Below are positions 34,679 to 43,889 of a stretch of DNA of 64,000 bases, in pieces. Origin of the DNA: Hymenobacter sp. BRD67. Its GTDB lineage: Bacteria; Bacteroidota; Bacteroidia; Cytophagales; Hymenobacteraceae. Numbering within the stretch: the stretch's first letter is position 1; every line of letters starts with the position of its first letter. Location of the stretch: the NCBI RefSeq assembly GCF_013256425.1, contig NZ_CP053904.1, forward strand, positions 310,001 to 374,000. The letters are read 5' to 3'. The notes beneath the pieces were generated by a model. That model was not told the DNA's origin and made no database searches. It worked only from the letters and a program-made list of their open reading frames with translations. A program made the position numbers and the translations under genes.

Positions 34679-35229
34679 AAGTAGGGCTAAGGATACGGGC
34701 ACCAGCACTGGTTGAAGCTGCTACCCGTGGTGGGAGTACTGAGTAGACTTACTACGCTCATTACGCCGCCTTTGGATAATGAGGCTGCGCAGAAATTTTG
34801 ATTTTTTATAGCCTTTCCAATGTTATTCGCAGCTTTTCAGGGCGTAAGGAAACGAATGGTTGACGTTAAAACCAACCTATGCTGGCGCAGTAAGAGGTAG
34901 GTTAAATAGTGGCGGTCTACACTTTTTCGCAACGCGTACCAGGCAAGCAGGTCAGTTTGCCTGGGTGCTTTTAGCGCGCTGGTCGTTACGAATAATCGCC
35001 CAAAATGCCAACGCGTCGAACGCCGGATTTTAGGTTGATGTTGCCCACTCGGGCTGCAGGGCCGAGGAGCAGTAGTAGCGCAGTTTTCAGGTTGGAGTAC
35101 GGCTTGAGCGTAGCGGGCTGCCGGGGTTGAGCCGGCTGTCCGCTCGTCGGGCGCGCCACCTGTTTTTATCAAGAGCTGGCAGCCAGTCAACCCCGACAGC
35201 CCGCCCCGTACCCTAACCTGGAAACCGCG
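34679..35229. other. Gene-free gap with one palindromic repeat
   Basis: About 550 nt between two minus-strand genes. Only the repeat at 35113-35204 is recognisable. An ORF of 117 codons on the minus strand crosses that repeat and shows no family pattern, so I do not accept it as a gene. Confidence 0.5.
35113..35204. repeat. Intergenic palindrome, family D copy 2
   Basis: Arms GCGGGCTGCCGGGGTTGA and, inverted, TCAACCCCGACAGCCCGC match with one mismatch. Inside it holds GCCGGCTGTCCGCTCGT and GCTGGCAGCC, both shared with the palindrome at 1829-1881. Confidence 0.65.
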
Positions 35230-36213
35230 CTAGTTGCCAAATGCTATGCCTGGCTCTGGATCCGATTTGCTTTTCGGCAGCAATTGAAATAAGTACAAAG
35301 CATTTATAAGGCAAGATGCCGCGCTGTAATTGGTATAGATAAAAGCCGGCTTGCCTTGATAGATAACCGAGGTAAAGCTTAATCCTGAGGTAGGCTGCTC
35401 CCACCGAATTAAGGCGGTTTTTTTGCCCGCTTTGTCTGGTAATGGTAGTGATAAGTCGGGGCGCGAGCGTAATACTAATTCACTGGCTTGTATTAGAATG
35501 TCTTTCCAGTTTTTTAGTTGATGCTCCGTTCCATCGGGCAGGCGCAGCCACTGCGGCTTGCCTAGCTGCTTGGCAGGGTCAGTCAGGTCAACCGAGAGCG
35601 GATAGTACTTCTTAGCCTGGCCTGACGCTAAAGCCTTGATAGGTTGGCGCGGCTGAGGCTTGGTGCTAGGCGAAGCAAGAGCGGTATTGGCAGCGGAGGC
35701 TACGATAGGAACTGGGTTAAGGCCGTGCCCGCTGTGAGCGGCATCGAGTAACTGAAGCAATTGCAGGGCCGCCGCGAGCAGGTTATCGGAGCGCAGCTCA
35801 ATAGTTGAGGTAGGCTCGTAGTGTGAATGGCCGGGTGAGTAGCAGTGCCAGTTTAGCCCATCGGTGATGAAAAACGAAACGGGCTTCAACGAAAAGGCAT
35901 AGCCGATGAGCGCCCCCACGTGGCCCAGCTTGTCAAGACTTTCGCCCAGCTTCTTCGCCTCTACTACCGACTGAATAGCGCCGGTTGGGCCTTTCAATAC
36001 ATAATCCAGCGACTGCTTGTTTTCGACGGTGCGCTCGGGCTCCACCATGCGTACATCGGCGGTGTCCCAGCCCAGCGCCCGCAGTACCGGGTCGATGAGG
36101 GCGGCGCGGGTGGCTGCTTCGTTTTTGCTGAGGAGCGCGTGGTTTTGGTGGGCTTGGTGGCAAACGTTGGCCAGGGTGGCGACCAGCGCAGCGAGCGGGC
36201 TAGGGGTGGGCAT
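35230..36213 (-). CDS. Solitary HsdR-N-type restriction endonuclease-like protein
   Basis: A 327-residue protein whose N-terminal 150 residues match the type I restriction HsdR nuclease domain: NEAATRAALIDPVLRALGWD (31-50) and the PD-(D/E)xK core Asp70 in SLDYVL and Glu85-x-Lys87 in VVEAKK. There is no helicase domain, and no HsdM or HsdS gene is nearby. The C-terminal part (LPDGTEHQLKNWKDILIQ, then SGLSFTSVIYQGKPAFIYTN) resembles the short DUF4357-like tail found in similar orphan proteins. Possible roles are a stand-alone defence nuclease or DNA processing. It is divergent from uvrA. Confidence 0.75.
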   Translation of the reverse strand: MPTPSPLAALVATLANVCHQAHQNHALLSKNEAATRAALIDPVLRALGWDTADVRMVEPERTVENKQSLDYVLKGPTGAIQSVVEAKKLGESLDKLGHVGALIGYAFSLKPVSFFITDGLNWHCYSPGHSHYEPTSTIELRSDNLLAAALQLLQLLDAAHSGHGLNPVPIVASAANTALASPSTKPQPRQPIKALASGQAKKYYPLSVDLTDPAKQLGKPQWLRLPDGTEHQLKNWKDILIQASELVLRSRPDLSLPLPDKAGKKTALIRWEQPTSGLSFTSVIYQGKPAFIYTNYSAASCLINALYLFQLLPKSKSDPEPGIAFGN

Positions 36214-36330
36214 AAAGGAAAAGCAGGTAGAGTCGGTTCACAATGATAAAGCCGGCTGCGGACCCGCGCCAGGCCCCACCTTTGTGCCACCGCCGAAACC
36301 TTCCGCCCTATTTGCGCGGTTAGTCAGTTT

Positions 36331-39177
36331 ATGTCCGACAATTCCGCTCTGCAAGTGGCCGCCCCGGCCCACGACGAAATCGACCACCTCGACCCGCGCC
36401 AGTTTATTGTTATCAAAAACGCGCGCGTCCATAACCTCAAAAACCTGAGCGTAGCCCTGCCGCGCAACAAGTTTATCGTCGTCACGGGCCTTTCGGGTTC
36501 AGGCAAGTCGAGCCTGGCTTTTGATACGCTTTATGCTGAAGGCCAGCGCATGTACGTGGAAAGCCTGAGCAGCTACGCCCGGCAGTTTCTGGGCCGCATG
36601 GACAAGCCCGATGTGGATTACATTCGGGGCATCTCGCCGGCCATCGCCATCGAGCAGAAAGTCAGCATCAAGAACAACCGCTCGACGGTCGGCACCAGCA
36701 CGGAGATTTATGATTATTTGAAGCTGCTGTTTGCCCGTGTGGGCCGCACGTATTCGCCCGTGAGTGGGGAGCAGGTGCGCAAGGACAGCGTGACGGATGT
36801 GGTCGATTATTTATTCAGCTTGCCGGCCGATACGCGCGTAACCATTCTGGCCCCGCTGCTGCGTACCGAACCCGGCCGGCCCATGAGCAAGGAGCTGGAT
36901 TTGCTGTTGCAGAAAGGCTACGGTCGCGTAGTGCTGGCTAATGGTGAGAATGCTTTTATTGAGGACCTTATCGGCGAGGGCAAGCCGGAGGTAGCAGGAG
37001 ATATCTATATCCTGATTGACCGCTCGGCCGTGCAGCACGGCGACGAAGACTTGTACTTTCGGCTGTCGGACTCGGTGCAGACGGCCTTCTTCGAGGGCCA
37101 CGGTACCTGCCTTGTAAAGCTTGACAATGAGACGCGCACTTTCTCGGATAAGTTTGAGCTGGATGGAATGGTGTTTGAGGAGCCGAGTGTTAACTTCTTC
37201 TCCTTCAACAACTCGTACGGCGCCTGCCATACCTGCGAAGGCTTTGGCTCCGTGCTGGGCATCGACGAGGATTTGGTAATTCCCGACAAAAGCATGACGG
37301 TGTATGAAGGTGCCATCGCACCCTGGCGCACCGAGAAGCAGAGCGAGTGGCTGAAGCCGCTGCTCAAGAATGGTATTCGGTTCGATTTCCCCATTCATCG
37401 CCCCTACAACGACCTGAGTGCCGCCGAGCAGCGCCTGCTATGGACTGGTAATAAATACTTTGAAGGACTGGACGCATACTTTAAATGGGTAGCAGAGCAA
37501 ACCCATAAAATTCAGTACCGGGTGCTGCAAAGCCGTTACCGGGGCCGCACGGTATGCCCCGACTGCCGCGGCACGCGCCTGCGCAAGGACGCGCAGTACG
37601 TAACAATTGACGGCCGCAGCATCACCGATTTAGTATTGCTGCCCATTACGCAGGCCTTGGATTTTTTCCGGAACTTAAGTCTGCCCGAGCACGAGCAGAA
37701 GGTGGCCGACCGCCTGCTGGCCGAAATTACCAACCGCCTCGGCTACCTCGACCGGGTAGGCCTGGGCTATCTCACTCTCAACCGCCTGAGCAACACACTG
37801 AGTGGGGGCGAAAGCCAGCGCATCTCGCTGGCCACTTCGCTGGGCTCGGCGCTGGTGGGCTCCATGTACGTGCTCGATGAACCCAGCATTGGCCTGCATC
37901 CGAAAGATGCCGAGCAGCTGATTGGCGTATTGCGCTCGCTGCAAGAGCTGGGCAACACGGTGGTGGTGGTAGAGCACGAGGAGAAAATGATGGAGGCCGC
38001 CGACCAGATTATTGATATCGGTCCCGAAGCCGGCAGCGGCGGCGGCCATCTCATGTTTCAGGGCACCTACGCCGAGCTGCTGCAAGACACCGAAACCTAC
38101 ACCGGCAAATACCTCAGCGGCCAGCTCGAAGTGGCGGTGCCGGCTGTGCGCCGGCCCTGGCGCAACGCGCTAGAGCTGACCGGTGCCCGCGAAAACAACC
38201 TTAAGAATGTGAGTGTCAAGATTCCGCTGGGCGTGATGACGGTGGTGACCGGCGTATCGGGCTCGGGCAAATCGACGCTCATCCGGCGCATTCTGGCCCC
38301 GGCGCTGATGAAGCAGCTGGGCGGCGGCGCGGGCGAAACTACGGGCAAGTTTGATAAGCTGCTGGGAGTGAATGGCCAGGTAACGCACGTCGAGTTTGTG
38401 GACCAGAATCCCATTGGGAAATCGTCGCGCTCCAACCCGGTGACCTACGTAAAGGCCTACGACACCATTCGGACGCTGTTTTCGGAGCAGCCGCTGGCCA
38501 AGGCGCGGGGCTACAAGCCTTCACATTTCTCGTTTAATGTGGAAGGCGGGCGCTGCGAAGTATGCCAGGGCGAGGGCCAGGTCAAAATCGAGATGCAGTT
38601 TATGGCCGATATCTACCTGACCTGCGAAAGCTGCGGCGGCCACAAATTCAAGCAGGATATTCTGGAAATTAAATTCCAGGAGAAGAATATTTACGAGGTG
38701 CTGGACCTGACGGTCGAAGATGCCGTCGAGTTCTTCAAAAGCCAGCCTAAAGTAGCCGAGCGTCTGCAGCCGTTGCTCAACGTGGGCCTGGGCTACATCC
38801 GCCTGGGGCAGTCGGCCAATACGCTTTCGGGCGGTGAGGCCCAGCGCGTAAAGCTGGCCAGCTTCCTTACCAAAGGCGCTACGTTGCAGCAGGATAAAAT
38901 TCTGTTCATCTTCGATGAGCCGAGCACTGGATTGCATTTTCACGATATAGCCAAATTGCTAGGTGCCCTGAACGCGCTGGTGGAGCAGGGCAACTCGGTG
39001 CTCATTATCGAGCACAACATGGACATTATCAAGTGTGCCGACTGGCTCATCGACCTCGGCCCGGAAGGTGGAATCAATGGCGGGCACCTACTCTTCGAAG
39101 GCACGCCCGAGCAGCTGGTGAAGCTTAAGGATACCAACCATACGGCACGGTTTCTGGCGGAGAAAGTAGTGGGGTAA
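36331..39177 (+). CDS. uvrA: Excinuclease ABC subunit A
   Basis: Damage-recognition ATPase of nucleotide-excision repair. 948 residues, two ABC modules. The first has [20 protein letters not shown] (about 52-71), the C-rich [16 protein letters not shown], and signature [12 protein letters not shown]; the second has [15 protein letters not shown] (about 647), the zinc module CEVCQGEGQ ... [20 protein letters not shown] and [13 protein letters not shown]. No gaps or frameshifts. uvrB is not in the window. The gene is followed 44 nt later by a VapB-like gene. Confidence 0.97.
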   Translation: MSDNSALQVAAPAHDEIDHLDPRQFIVIKNARVHNLKNLSVALPRNKFIVVTGLSGSGKSSLAFDTLYAEGQRMYVESLSSYARQFLGRMDKPDVDYIRGISPAIAIEQKVSIKNNRSTVGTSTEIYDYLKLLFARVGRTYSPVSGEQVRKDSVTDVVDYLFSLPADTRVTILAPLLRTEPGRPMSKELDLLLQKGYGRVVLANGENAFIEDLIGEGKPEVAGDIYILIDRSAVQHGDEDLYFRLSDSVQTAFFEGHGTCLVKLDNETRTFSDKFELDGMVFEEPSVNFFSFNNSYGACHTCEGFGSVLGIDEDLVIPDKSMTVYEGAIAPWRTEKQSEWLKPLLKNGIRFDFPIHRPYNDLSAAEQRLLWTGNKYFEGLDAYFKWVAEQTHKIQYRVLQSRYRGRTVCPDCRGTRLRKDAQYVTIDGRSITDLVLLPITQALDFFRNLSLPEHEQKVADRLLAEITNRLGYLDRVGLGYLTLNRLSNTLSGGESQRISLATSLGSALVGSMYVLDEPSIGLHPKDAEQLIGVLRSLQELGNTVVVVEHEEKMMEAADQIIDIGPEAGSGGGHLMFQGTYAELLQDTETYTGKYLSGQLEVAVPAVRRPWRNALELTGARENNLKNVSVKIPLGVMTVVTGVSGSGKSTLIRRILAPALMKQLGGGAGETTGKFDKLLGVNGQVTHVEFVDQNPIGKSSRSNPVTYVKAYDTIRTLFSEQPLAKARGYKPSHFSFNVEGGRCEVCQGEGQVKIEMQFMADIYLTCESCGGHKFKQDILEIKFQEKNIYEVLDLTVEDAVEFFKSQPKVAERLQPLLNVGLGYIRLGQSANTLSGGEAQRVKLASFLTKGATLQQDKILFIFDEPSTGLHFHDIAKLLGALNALVEQGNSVLIIEHNMDIIKCADWLIDLGPEGGINGGHLLFEGTPEQLVKLKDTNHTARFLAEKVVG

Positions 39178-39221
39178 GTATAGCGGAAATGAAGTAAATT
39201 GCCCATCTAAATCAACCCGCC

Positions 39222-39437
39222 ATGATTACTGACGAAAAGCGGAAGGCCGTGCTGACTGCAATTGAGCAAGCGCAGGATGAGGTAGCTTTTAATAAAATAG
39301 CGGCCTTAGTAGAGGAGCTGCTTGCCCCGGCAAAGCGGAAAGCTGGTTTCCTCCAGGGGTCGGTAGTATATCAGGATGCCAACTGGGATGCTTCCTTACC
39401 GGATGCTGCTTGGTCGCATAATCAGCCGCAATCGTAG
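39222..39437 (+). CDS. Putative antitoxin of a VapBC-like pair
   Basis: A 71-residue acidic-helical protein (MITDEKRKAVLTAIEQAQDE ... AALVEELLAP) with no motif I can name. It is called an antitoxin because its stop overlaps by one base the GTG start of a PIN-domain gene (TAGTG), which is the standard translational coupling of type II toxin-antitoxin operons, and because its size fits. The last 25 residues are Trp-rich and could contact the toxin. Confidence 0.6.
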   Translation: MITDEKRKAVLTAIEQAQDEVAFNKIAALVEELLAPAKRKAGFLQGSVVYQDANWDASLPDAAWSHNQPQS

Positions 39438-39838
39438 TGCCGGCCCGCCTGTTGCTAGATGCGCATGCCCTGGTTTGGTATGCGGATAACTCGCTGCTAT
39501 TGCCCGAAGCTTTGCGGCATGAGCTGGATGATGTGCAAAACGAGTGCGTAGTGAGTATCGCTTCTTTTTGGGAGCTGGCAACCTTGACCAATCTGGGTAG
39601 GATAACGTTGCTGCCAGATTTGGCTACCTTGCTTGCGCAAGTGCGGGCAAATGGCTTTCGAATACTTCCCCTTGAAGACGCACACTTGGTTTGCTATGCG
39701 GCCCTGCCCCAAGTACTCAACCACCGCGACCCCTTCGACCGCCTGCTCATTGCCCAGGCCCCGAGTGAAGACCTGACTCTAATCAGCCGCGACAATAAGT
39801 TTGCCCAATACCCCGGCCTGAAAGTGCGGTGGAACTAA
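39437..39838 (+). CDS. PIN-domain toxin (VapC-like ribonuclease)
   Basis: Predicted Mg-dependent endoribonuclease of 133 residues. The PIN acidic quartet is visible: Asp8 in LLLDAHALVW, Glu47 in SIASFWELATL, Asp98 in NHRDPFDRLLIAQA and Asp119 in LISRDNKFAQY. It belongs to the VapC subgroup common in Bacteroidetes (FDRLLIAQA, then tail). Start is GTG 39437 overlapping the preceding stop, so it is translated with its antitoxin. Confidence 0.85.
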   Translation: MPARLLLDAHALVWYADNSLLLPEALRHELDDVQNECVVSIASFWELATLTNLGRITLLPDLATLLAQVRANGFRILPLEDAHLVCYAALPQVLNHRDPFDRLLIAQAPSEDLTLISRDNKFAQYPGLKVRWN

Positions 39839-39848
39839 ACAGCCAGCT

Positions 39849-40244
39849 ATGAAGCCTAAATACCTTGCCCTTGCGGCGCTGGCCCTGCTACTTGGCTGGT
39901 TTGTCTACGACTCCTTCAGCCAGCCGGGCGTGGGAGACCTGAAGGGTAATTTTCAGGAAGCTGCTCTTTACCGCAACGAGAATAATACGGGTCCCATCGT
40001 GCGCGTGTATGCCGTAACGGTGTCTGACACGCTGTGGCGCGAGATGCGGCAGTATGGCGATTTTATGCCTTACACGAAGTATGGTAATACCAAGGTGTAT
40101 TTCTTCCGTCAGGGGCAACCGGTGCCGAAATCCGTGCGGCCCGGCAGCGTAAATTTCGATGCCGAATTCGACCGCTACTGCTTGGCGAAGTACGAGAAGG
40201 AAGTGATGGGCAACGTCACGTTTGCGCGTTATCCGTTGCGGTGA
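39849..40244 (+). CDS. Small membrane-anchored or secreted protein
   Basis: A 131-residue protein with one N-terminal hydrophobic segment (YLALAALALLLGWFVYDSF) acting as anchor or signal. The remainder is a mixed alpha/beta domain with several Tyr and Arg (YGDFMPYTKYGNTKVYFFRQ). No family recognised. It begins 10 nt after the PIN toxin stop and may be cotranscribed. Confidence 0.6.
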   Translation: MKPKYLALAALALLLGWFVYDSFSQPGVGDLKGNFQEAALYRNENNTGPIVRVYAVTVSDTLWREMRQYGDFMPYTKYGNTKVYFFRQGQPVPKSVRPGSVNFDAEFDRYCLAKYEKEVMGNVTFARYPLR

Positions 40245-40253
40245 GCGTAGCGC

Positions 40254-40289
40254 AAAAAGCCCGTCGTGCGGCACGCAGTGACGGGCTTT
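40254..40289 (-). terminator. Terminator of the trp operon
   Basis: AAAGCCCGTC (40256-40265) with GACGGGCTTT (40280-40289) and an inner TGCG/CGCA pair; on the minus strand five T follow. It lies 22 nt after trpA. Confidence 0.75.
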
Positions 40290-40311
40290 GGAGAATGAGC
40301 AGTTGTAACAA

Positions 40312-41103
40312 CTACGCCAGCACCGGCCGGATGCCGGCCACAAAGTCGTGGATGGCGGCGGTGCGCTCGCCGGCCGGGGTTTGTTGCAAGAGCCGGATAA
40401 ACGCGCTGCCAATGATAGCGCCGGTGGTGTGCCGGCTGGCCGCCGCAAAGCTGGCCGCGTCGCTGATGCCGAAGCCCACGAGCGTGGGGTTGCGCAAACC
40501 CAGCTCCTTGGTGCGACTTAAGTAGGCATCCACGTCAGCATTCATATCGGTTTGGGCGCCGGTAGTGCCGGCGGCGGCCACAAGGTAGATAAAGCCATCG
40601 GCCAGGGCGTCGAGTTGGCGCACGCGGGCGGCGCTGGTTTGTGGCGTCACGAGGAAAACTACCTTCAGGCCGTATTCGGCGAATAGTGGGCGGTACTCCC
40701 GCTCGTACACTTCGAGCGGGAGGTCGGGCAGAATTACCCCATCAATGCCTACGGCCTGGCAGTGCTGGCAGAATTTCTCCACGCCAAACTGCACTACCGG
40801 GTTGAGGTAGCCCATAAGCAGGATAGGAACCGTAATTCCTTGCTGGCGAATGTCTTGTAACTGTTCAAAAAGCTTGCCGACGGTCATGCCGTTTTCGAGG
40901 GCCTGCTGGTTGCTGCGCTGAATGGTTTCGCCATCGGCCACCGGGTCGGAGTAAGGCATGCCGATTTCCACGAGGTCGGCCCCGGCCTCCTGCAGGGCCC
41001 GCAACACGGGCACCGTATCGTTGAGCTGCGGAAAGCCGGCGGTGAAATAGACGTTGAGCACGTCGGCGGTTTTGTGCTGAAAGAGGTTGGTAAGGCGGTT
41101 CAT
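40312..41103 (-). CDS. trpA: Tryptophan synthase alpha subunit
   Basis: Cleaves indole-3-glycerol phosphate to indole and glyceraldehyde 3-phosphate, passing indole to TrpB. 263 residues, TIM barrel. Catalytic Glu in ADLVEIGMPYSDPVADG (about 46-62), the phosphate site near VAAAGTTGA, GFGISD. Last gene of the operon, 34 nt after trpB. All motifs intact. Confidence 0.96.
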   Translation of the reverse strand: MNRLTNLFQHKTADVLNVYFTAGFPQLNDTVPVLRALQEAGADLVEIGMPYSDPVADGETIQRSNQQALENGMTVGKLFEQLQDIRQQGITVPILLMGYLNPVVQFGVEKFCQHCQAVGIDGVILPDLPLEVYEREYRPLFAEYGLKVVFLVTPQTSAARVRQLDALADGFIYLVAAAGTTGAQTDMNADVDAYLSRTKELGLRNPTLVGFGISDAASFAAASRHTTGAIIGSAFIRLLQQTPAGERTAAIHDFVAGIRPVLA

Positions 41104-41137
41104 GGCTGAATAGCGCGAAGCTTCGCGCTGAAAAACG

Positions 41138-42343
41138 TTAAGAATATTCCTCCAGGTGCTTGGTGTAGGTAGCCAGGTCTTTATCGCCGCGGCCCGAGAG
41201 GCACACCACCACTACGTCGTCCTTTTTGGCACCGATGAGCGGCAGGCAGGCCAGGGCGTGCGCCGTTTCCAGGGCCGGAATAATACCTTCGAGCCGGCTG
41301 AGCTGGAACGCGGCATCGAGCGCCGCTTTATCGGTAATTGACATAAACTCGGCGCGGCCCGTGGCAAACAGCTGCGCATGCTGCGGCCCGATGCCGGGGT
41401 AGTCGAGGCCCGCCGAAATGGAATAAGGCTCCGTCACCTGCCCGTCCTCGGTTTGCATCAGAATAGTGCTGGCCCCGTGCAGGATACCGGGCTTGCCCAG
41501 CGCGGTAGTGGCGGCCGAGTGGCCGGTATCGACGCCCTGGCCAGCGGCCTCGGCGGCAATCAGGCGCACACTGGGCTCGTCGAGGTAGTGGTAAAACGCG
41601 CCCGCCGCGTTGGAGCCGCCGCCTACGCAGGCTAATACAAAGTCGGGGGTGGCGCGGCCGGTCTGGTGCAGCAGCTGGCGAATAATCTCGGCCGAAATCA
41701 CCGACTGAAACCGGGAAACCATATCGGGGTAGGGGTGCGGCCCCACTACCGAGCCGATGATGTAGTGCGTATCGGTCGGGTTGCTAATCCAGTGGCGCAT
41801 CGCCTCATTGGTGGCGTCTTTCAGAGTCTGGCTGCCGCTGCGGGCGGGCACTACCTGGGCCCCGAGCATGCGCATGCGGTCCACGTTGGGGCGCTGGCGC
41901 TCGATATCCACGGCGCCCATGTACACGATGCACTCTAGGCCCATGAGGGCGCACACAGTGGCCGTGGCTACCCCGTGCTGACCAGCGCCGGTTTCGGCCA
42001 CGATGCGGCGCTTGCCCAGGCGCTTGGCCACCAGAATCTGCCCGATGGTATTGTTGATTTTGTGCGCGCCGGTATGGCACAGGTCCTCGCGCTTCAAGTA
42101 TATTGTAGTGCCAATATGTGCTGACAGCCGCTCTGCCAGAAACAGCGGCGTCGGCCGCCCTACGTAGTCGGTCAGCAGCTGGGTAAACTCGCGCTGAAAA
42201 CCGGGTTCTTCGATGATGCGCAGGTAGTTATCGCGCAGCTCTTCCACGTTCGGGTACAGCATTTCGGGCACGTAGGCCCCGCCAAAGGTGCCGTAGTAGC
42301 CAGCCGCATCGACGCGGTAGGGGGAGGGAGCGGTAAGCGTCAT
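41138..42343 (-). CDS. trpB: Tryptophan synthase beta subunit
   Basis: PLP enzyme that joins indole and serine to make tryptophan. 401 residues. The PLP Lys lies in KREDLCHTGAHKINNTIGQ, the phosphate loop is CVGGGSNAAG, and ETGAGQHGVATATV is the TrpB1 signature. TrpB1 type. Starts 39 nt after trpF. Confidence 0.97.
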   Translation of the reverse strand: MTLTAPSPYRVDAAGYYGTFGGAYVPEMLYPNVEELRDNYLRIIEEPGFQREFTQLLTDYVGRPTPLFLAERLSAHIGTTIYLKREDLCHTGAHKINNTIGQILVAKRLGKRRIVAETGAGQHGVATATVCALMGLECIVYMGAVDIERQRPNVDRMRMLGAQVVPARSGSQTLKDATNEAMRHWISNPTDTHYIIGSVVGPHPYPDMVSRFQSVISAEIIRQLLHQTGRATPDFVLACVGGGSNAAGAFYHYLDEPSVRLIAAEAAGQGVDTGHSAATTALGKPGILHGASTILMQTEDGQVTEPYSISAGLDYPGIGPQHAQLFATGRAEFMSITDKAALDAAFQLSRLEGIIPALETAHALACLPLIGAKKDDVVVVCLSGRGDKDLATYTKHLEEYS

Positions 42344-42382
42344 AATTCAGTTAGCAGTTGATAGTGAGCAAGTAGCAGTTAA

Positions 42383-43021
42383 TTAAGTAGTCGGCGACTC
42401 ATGCAGGCGGGCCAGCAGGTTGCAGGTAGCTACGGTGTCTTTCCGGCCCGGCGCACTTTCCAGCTTGCTATTAAAATCATAGCCAGCCAGCTGCGGATGC
42501 TGAAAGTCGAGTAGCGCGGCGGCATTGCCGGGCCCCAGGCCGCCACTCAGCAAAAAGGGGGTAGCGCCGTGGTAATTGGCTAGCACCCGCCAATCAAACG
42601 CCACGCCGTTGCCGCCGGGGTGCGCGCCTTTGGTATCAAACAGGAAGTAGTCGCAGAAGGGTGCATACTCAGCCAATATGCTGAAATCAAAGCTTTCATC
42701 TATTGAAAAAGCCTTGATAATGTGCAGGTAGTTCTGCTTGGCCGCGTGGCAATAAGCCGGTTCTTCGTGGCCGTGCAGCTGTACATAGTCGAGGCCGTAG
42801 CGGGTAGCCGTAATCAGCAGCTCCGAAAGCGGCGCATCGACAAACACGCCCACCTTGCGTACGGCCGCCGGCAAGCTGCGCAGCTCTTCCGGCCGGAGGC
42901 TGTCGCCCATGTAGCGGGCCGATTTAGAGTAGAAGATAAATCCCAGAAAATCAGGATTTAAATCGGCTATGTCCCGCAGGTTGGCCGCCTCGCGCATACC
43001 ACAGATTTTAACTTGCATCAC
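42383..43021 (-). CDS. trpF: Phosphoribosylanthranilate isomerase
   Basis: Third tryptophan-branch step, an Amadori isomerisation. 212 residues, TIM barrel. The catalytic Cys is in VKICGMREA (residue 7) and the Asp in FLFDTKGAHPGG. LSGGLGPGNA supplies the phosphate site. Separate from TrpC (fused in E. coli). Starts 3 nt after trpC stops, so the two are translationally close. Confidence 0.95.
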   Translation of the reverse strand: MMQVKICGMREAANLRDIADLNPDFLGFIFYSKSARYMGDSLRPEELRSLPAAVRKVGVFVDAPLSELLITATRYGLDYVQLHGHEEPAYCHAAKQNYLHIIKAFSIDESFDFSILAEYAPFCDYFLFDTKGAHPGGNGVAFDWRVLANYHGATPFLLSGGLGPGNAAALLDFQHPQLAGYDFNSKLESAPGRKDTVATCNLLARLHESPTT

Positions 43022-43024
43022 AGC

Positions 43025-43831
43025 CTAAGAAACTGAAACGGGAGCAGATAGTTCGGCCACCAGGCCAGTCAGCGCCGCCGCCGGGTCGGAAGTCTTCATA
43101 AATGTTTCGCCAATAAGAAAGCCCTGGTAGCCAGCCTGGCGCAATGCCCGAATGGTGCTGGCGTGCTGCAAGCCGCTTTCGGCTACCCGTACGAAGTGGC
43201 TGGGAATGAGGGCCGCCAGCCGCGCCGACGTATCCACATCGGTGGCAAAGGTGGCCAGATTGCGGTTATTCACGCCCACCAAATCGACCGAGTCGGTGAG
43301 GTGGCTGCGCAGCTCGTTTTCGTCATGCACTTCAAGTAGCACTTCCAGCCCCAGCGTGTGGGCAAACCGGCTGAATTGAACAACCTGAGCCGGCGTGAGG
43401 CAGGAGGCAATGAGCAGCACTAAATCGGCTCCAAGCGCCCGCGCCTCGGTTATTTGATACTCGCTGATAATGAAATCCTTGCGTAGAATTGGTGTGCTTG
43501 GGCAGGCGGTTCGTGCCGCTTGCAGGTCGGCAGGCGTGCCGCCAAAAAACGGCTCGTCGGTGAGTACCGACAGCACGGCAGCGCCTGCCGCTGCGTAGCC
43601 GGCCGTGGTAGCAGCCGCCTCGGCCGTGCCGTTGATGATACCCTTTGAAGGCGAGCGCCGCTTAAATTCAGCAATGATGCCAGTGGAGCCGGCCACCGTA
43701 AGCGCGGCCCGCGCCGACAGCACCGGGCGCGTGAACAGCGACATTCTTTCCAGCGCGGCCACCGGCATTTCGGCTTCGCGCCGGGCTACTTCTTGGCGCT
43801 TCTCAGCAACTATTTTATCGAGGATAGTCAT
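43025..43831 (-). CDS. trpC: Indole-3-glycerol phosphate synthase
   Basis: Cyclises the carboxyphenylamino-deoxyribulose phosphate intermediate. 268 residues, TIM barrel; EFKRRSPSKG is the catalytic Lys segment, LRKDFIISEYQ, VGVNNRNLATF, and VAESGLQ close the active site. Between trpD and trpF with a truncated repeat arm just upstream. Confidence 0.95.
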   Translation of the reverse strand: MTILDKIVAEKRQEVARREAEMPVAALERMSLFTRPVLSARAALTVAGSTGIIAEFKRRSPSKGIINGTAEAAATTAGYAAAGAAVLSVLTDEPFFGGTPADLQAARTACPSTPILRKDFIISEYQITEARALGADLVLLIASCLTPAQVVQFSRFAHTLGLEVLLEVHDENELRSHLTDSVDLVGVNNRNLATFATDVDTSARLAALIPSHFVRVAESGLQHASTIRALRQAGYQGFLIGETFMKTSDPAAALTGLVAELSAPVSVS

Positions 43832-43847
43832 GTTAATCTTTCATTTA

Positions 43848-43870
43848 GCATGCTTCGCTCAGCATGAAGG
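43848..43870. repeat. Single arm of repeat family B in trpC-trpD gap
   Basis: AGCATGCTTCGCTCAGCATG plus AAGG matches one arm of the 45.6-kb palindrome; the partner arm is missing. It occupies most of a 58-nt gap. Confidence 0.45.
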
Positions 43871-43889
43871 TTTCGTTGAGAGCCTTTGC

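Noticed and set aside
34837..35190. 117-codon minus-strand ORF
   Set aside because: It runs through a palindromic repeat and shows no domain pattern or signal sequence.
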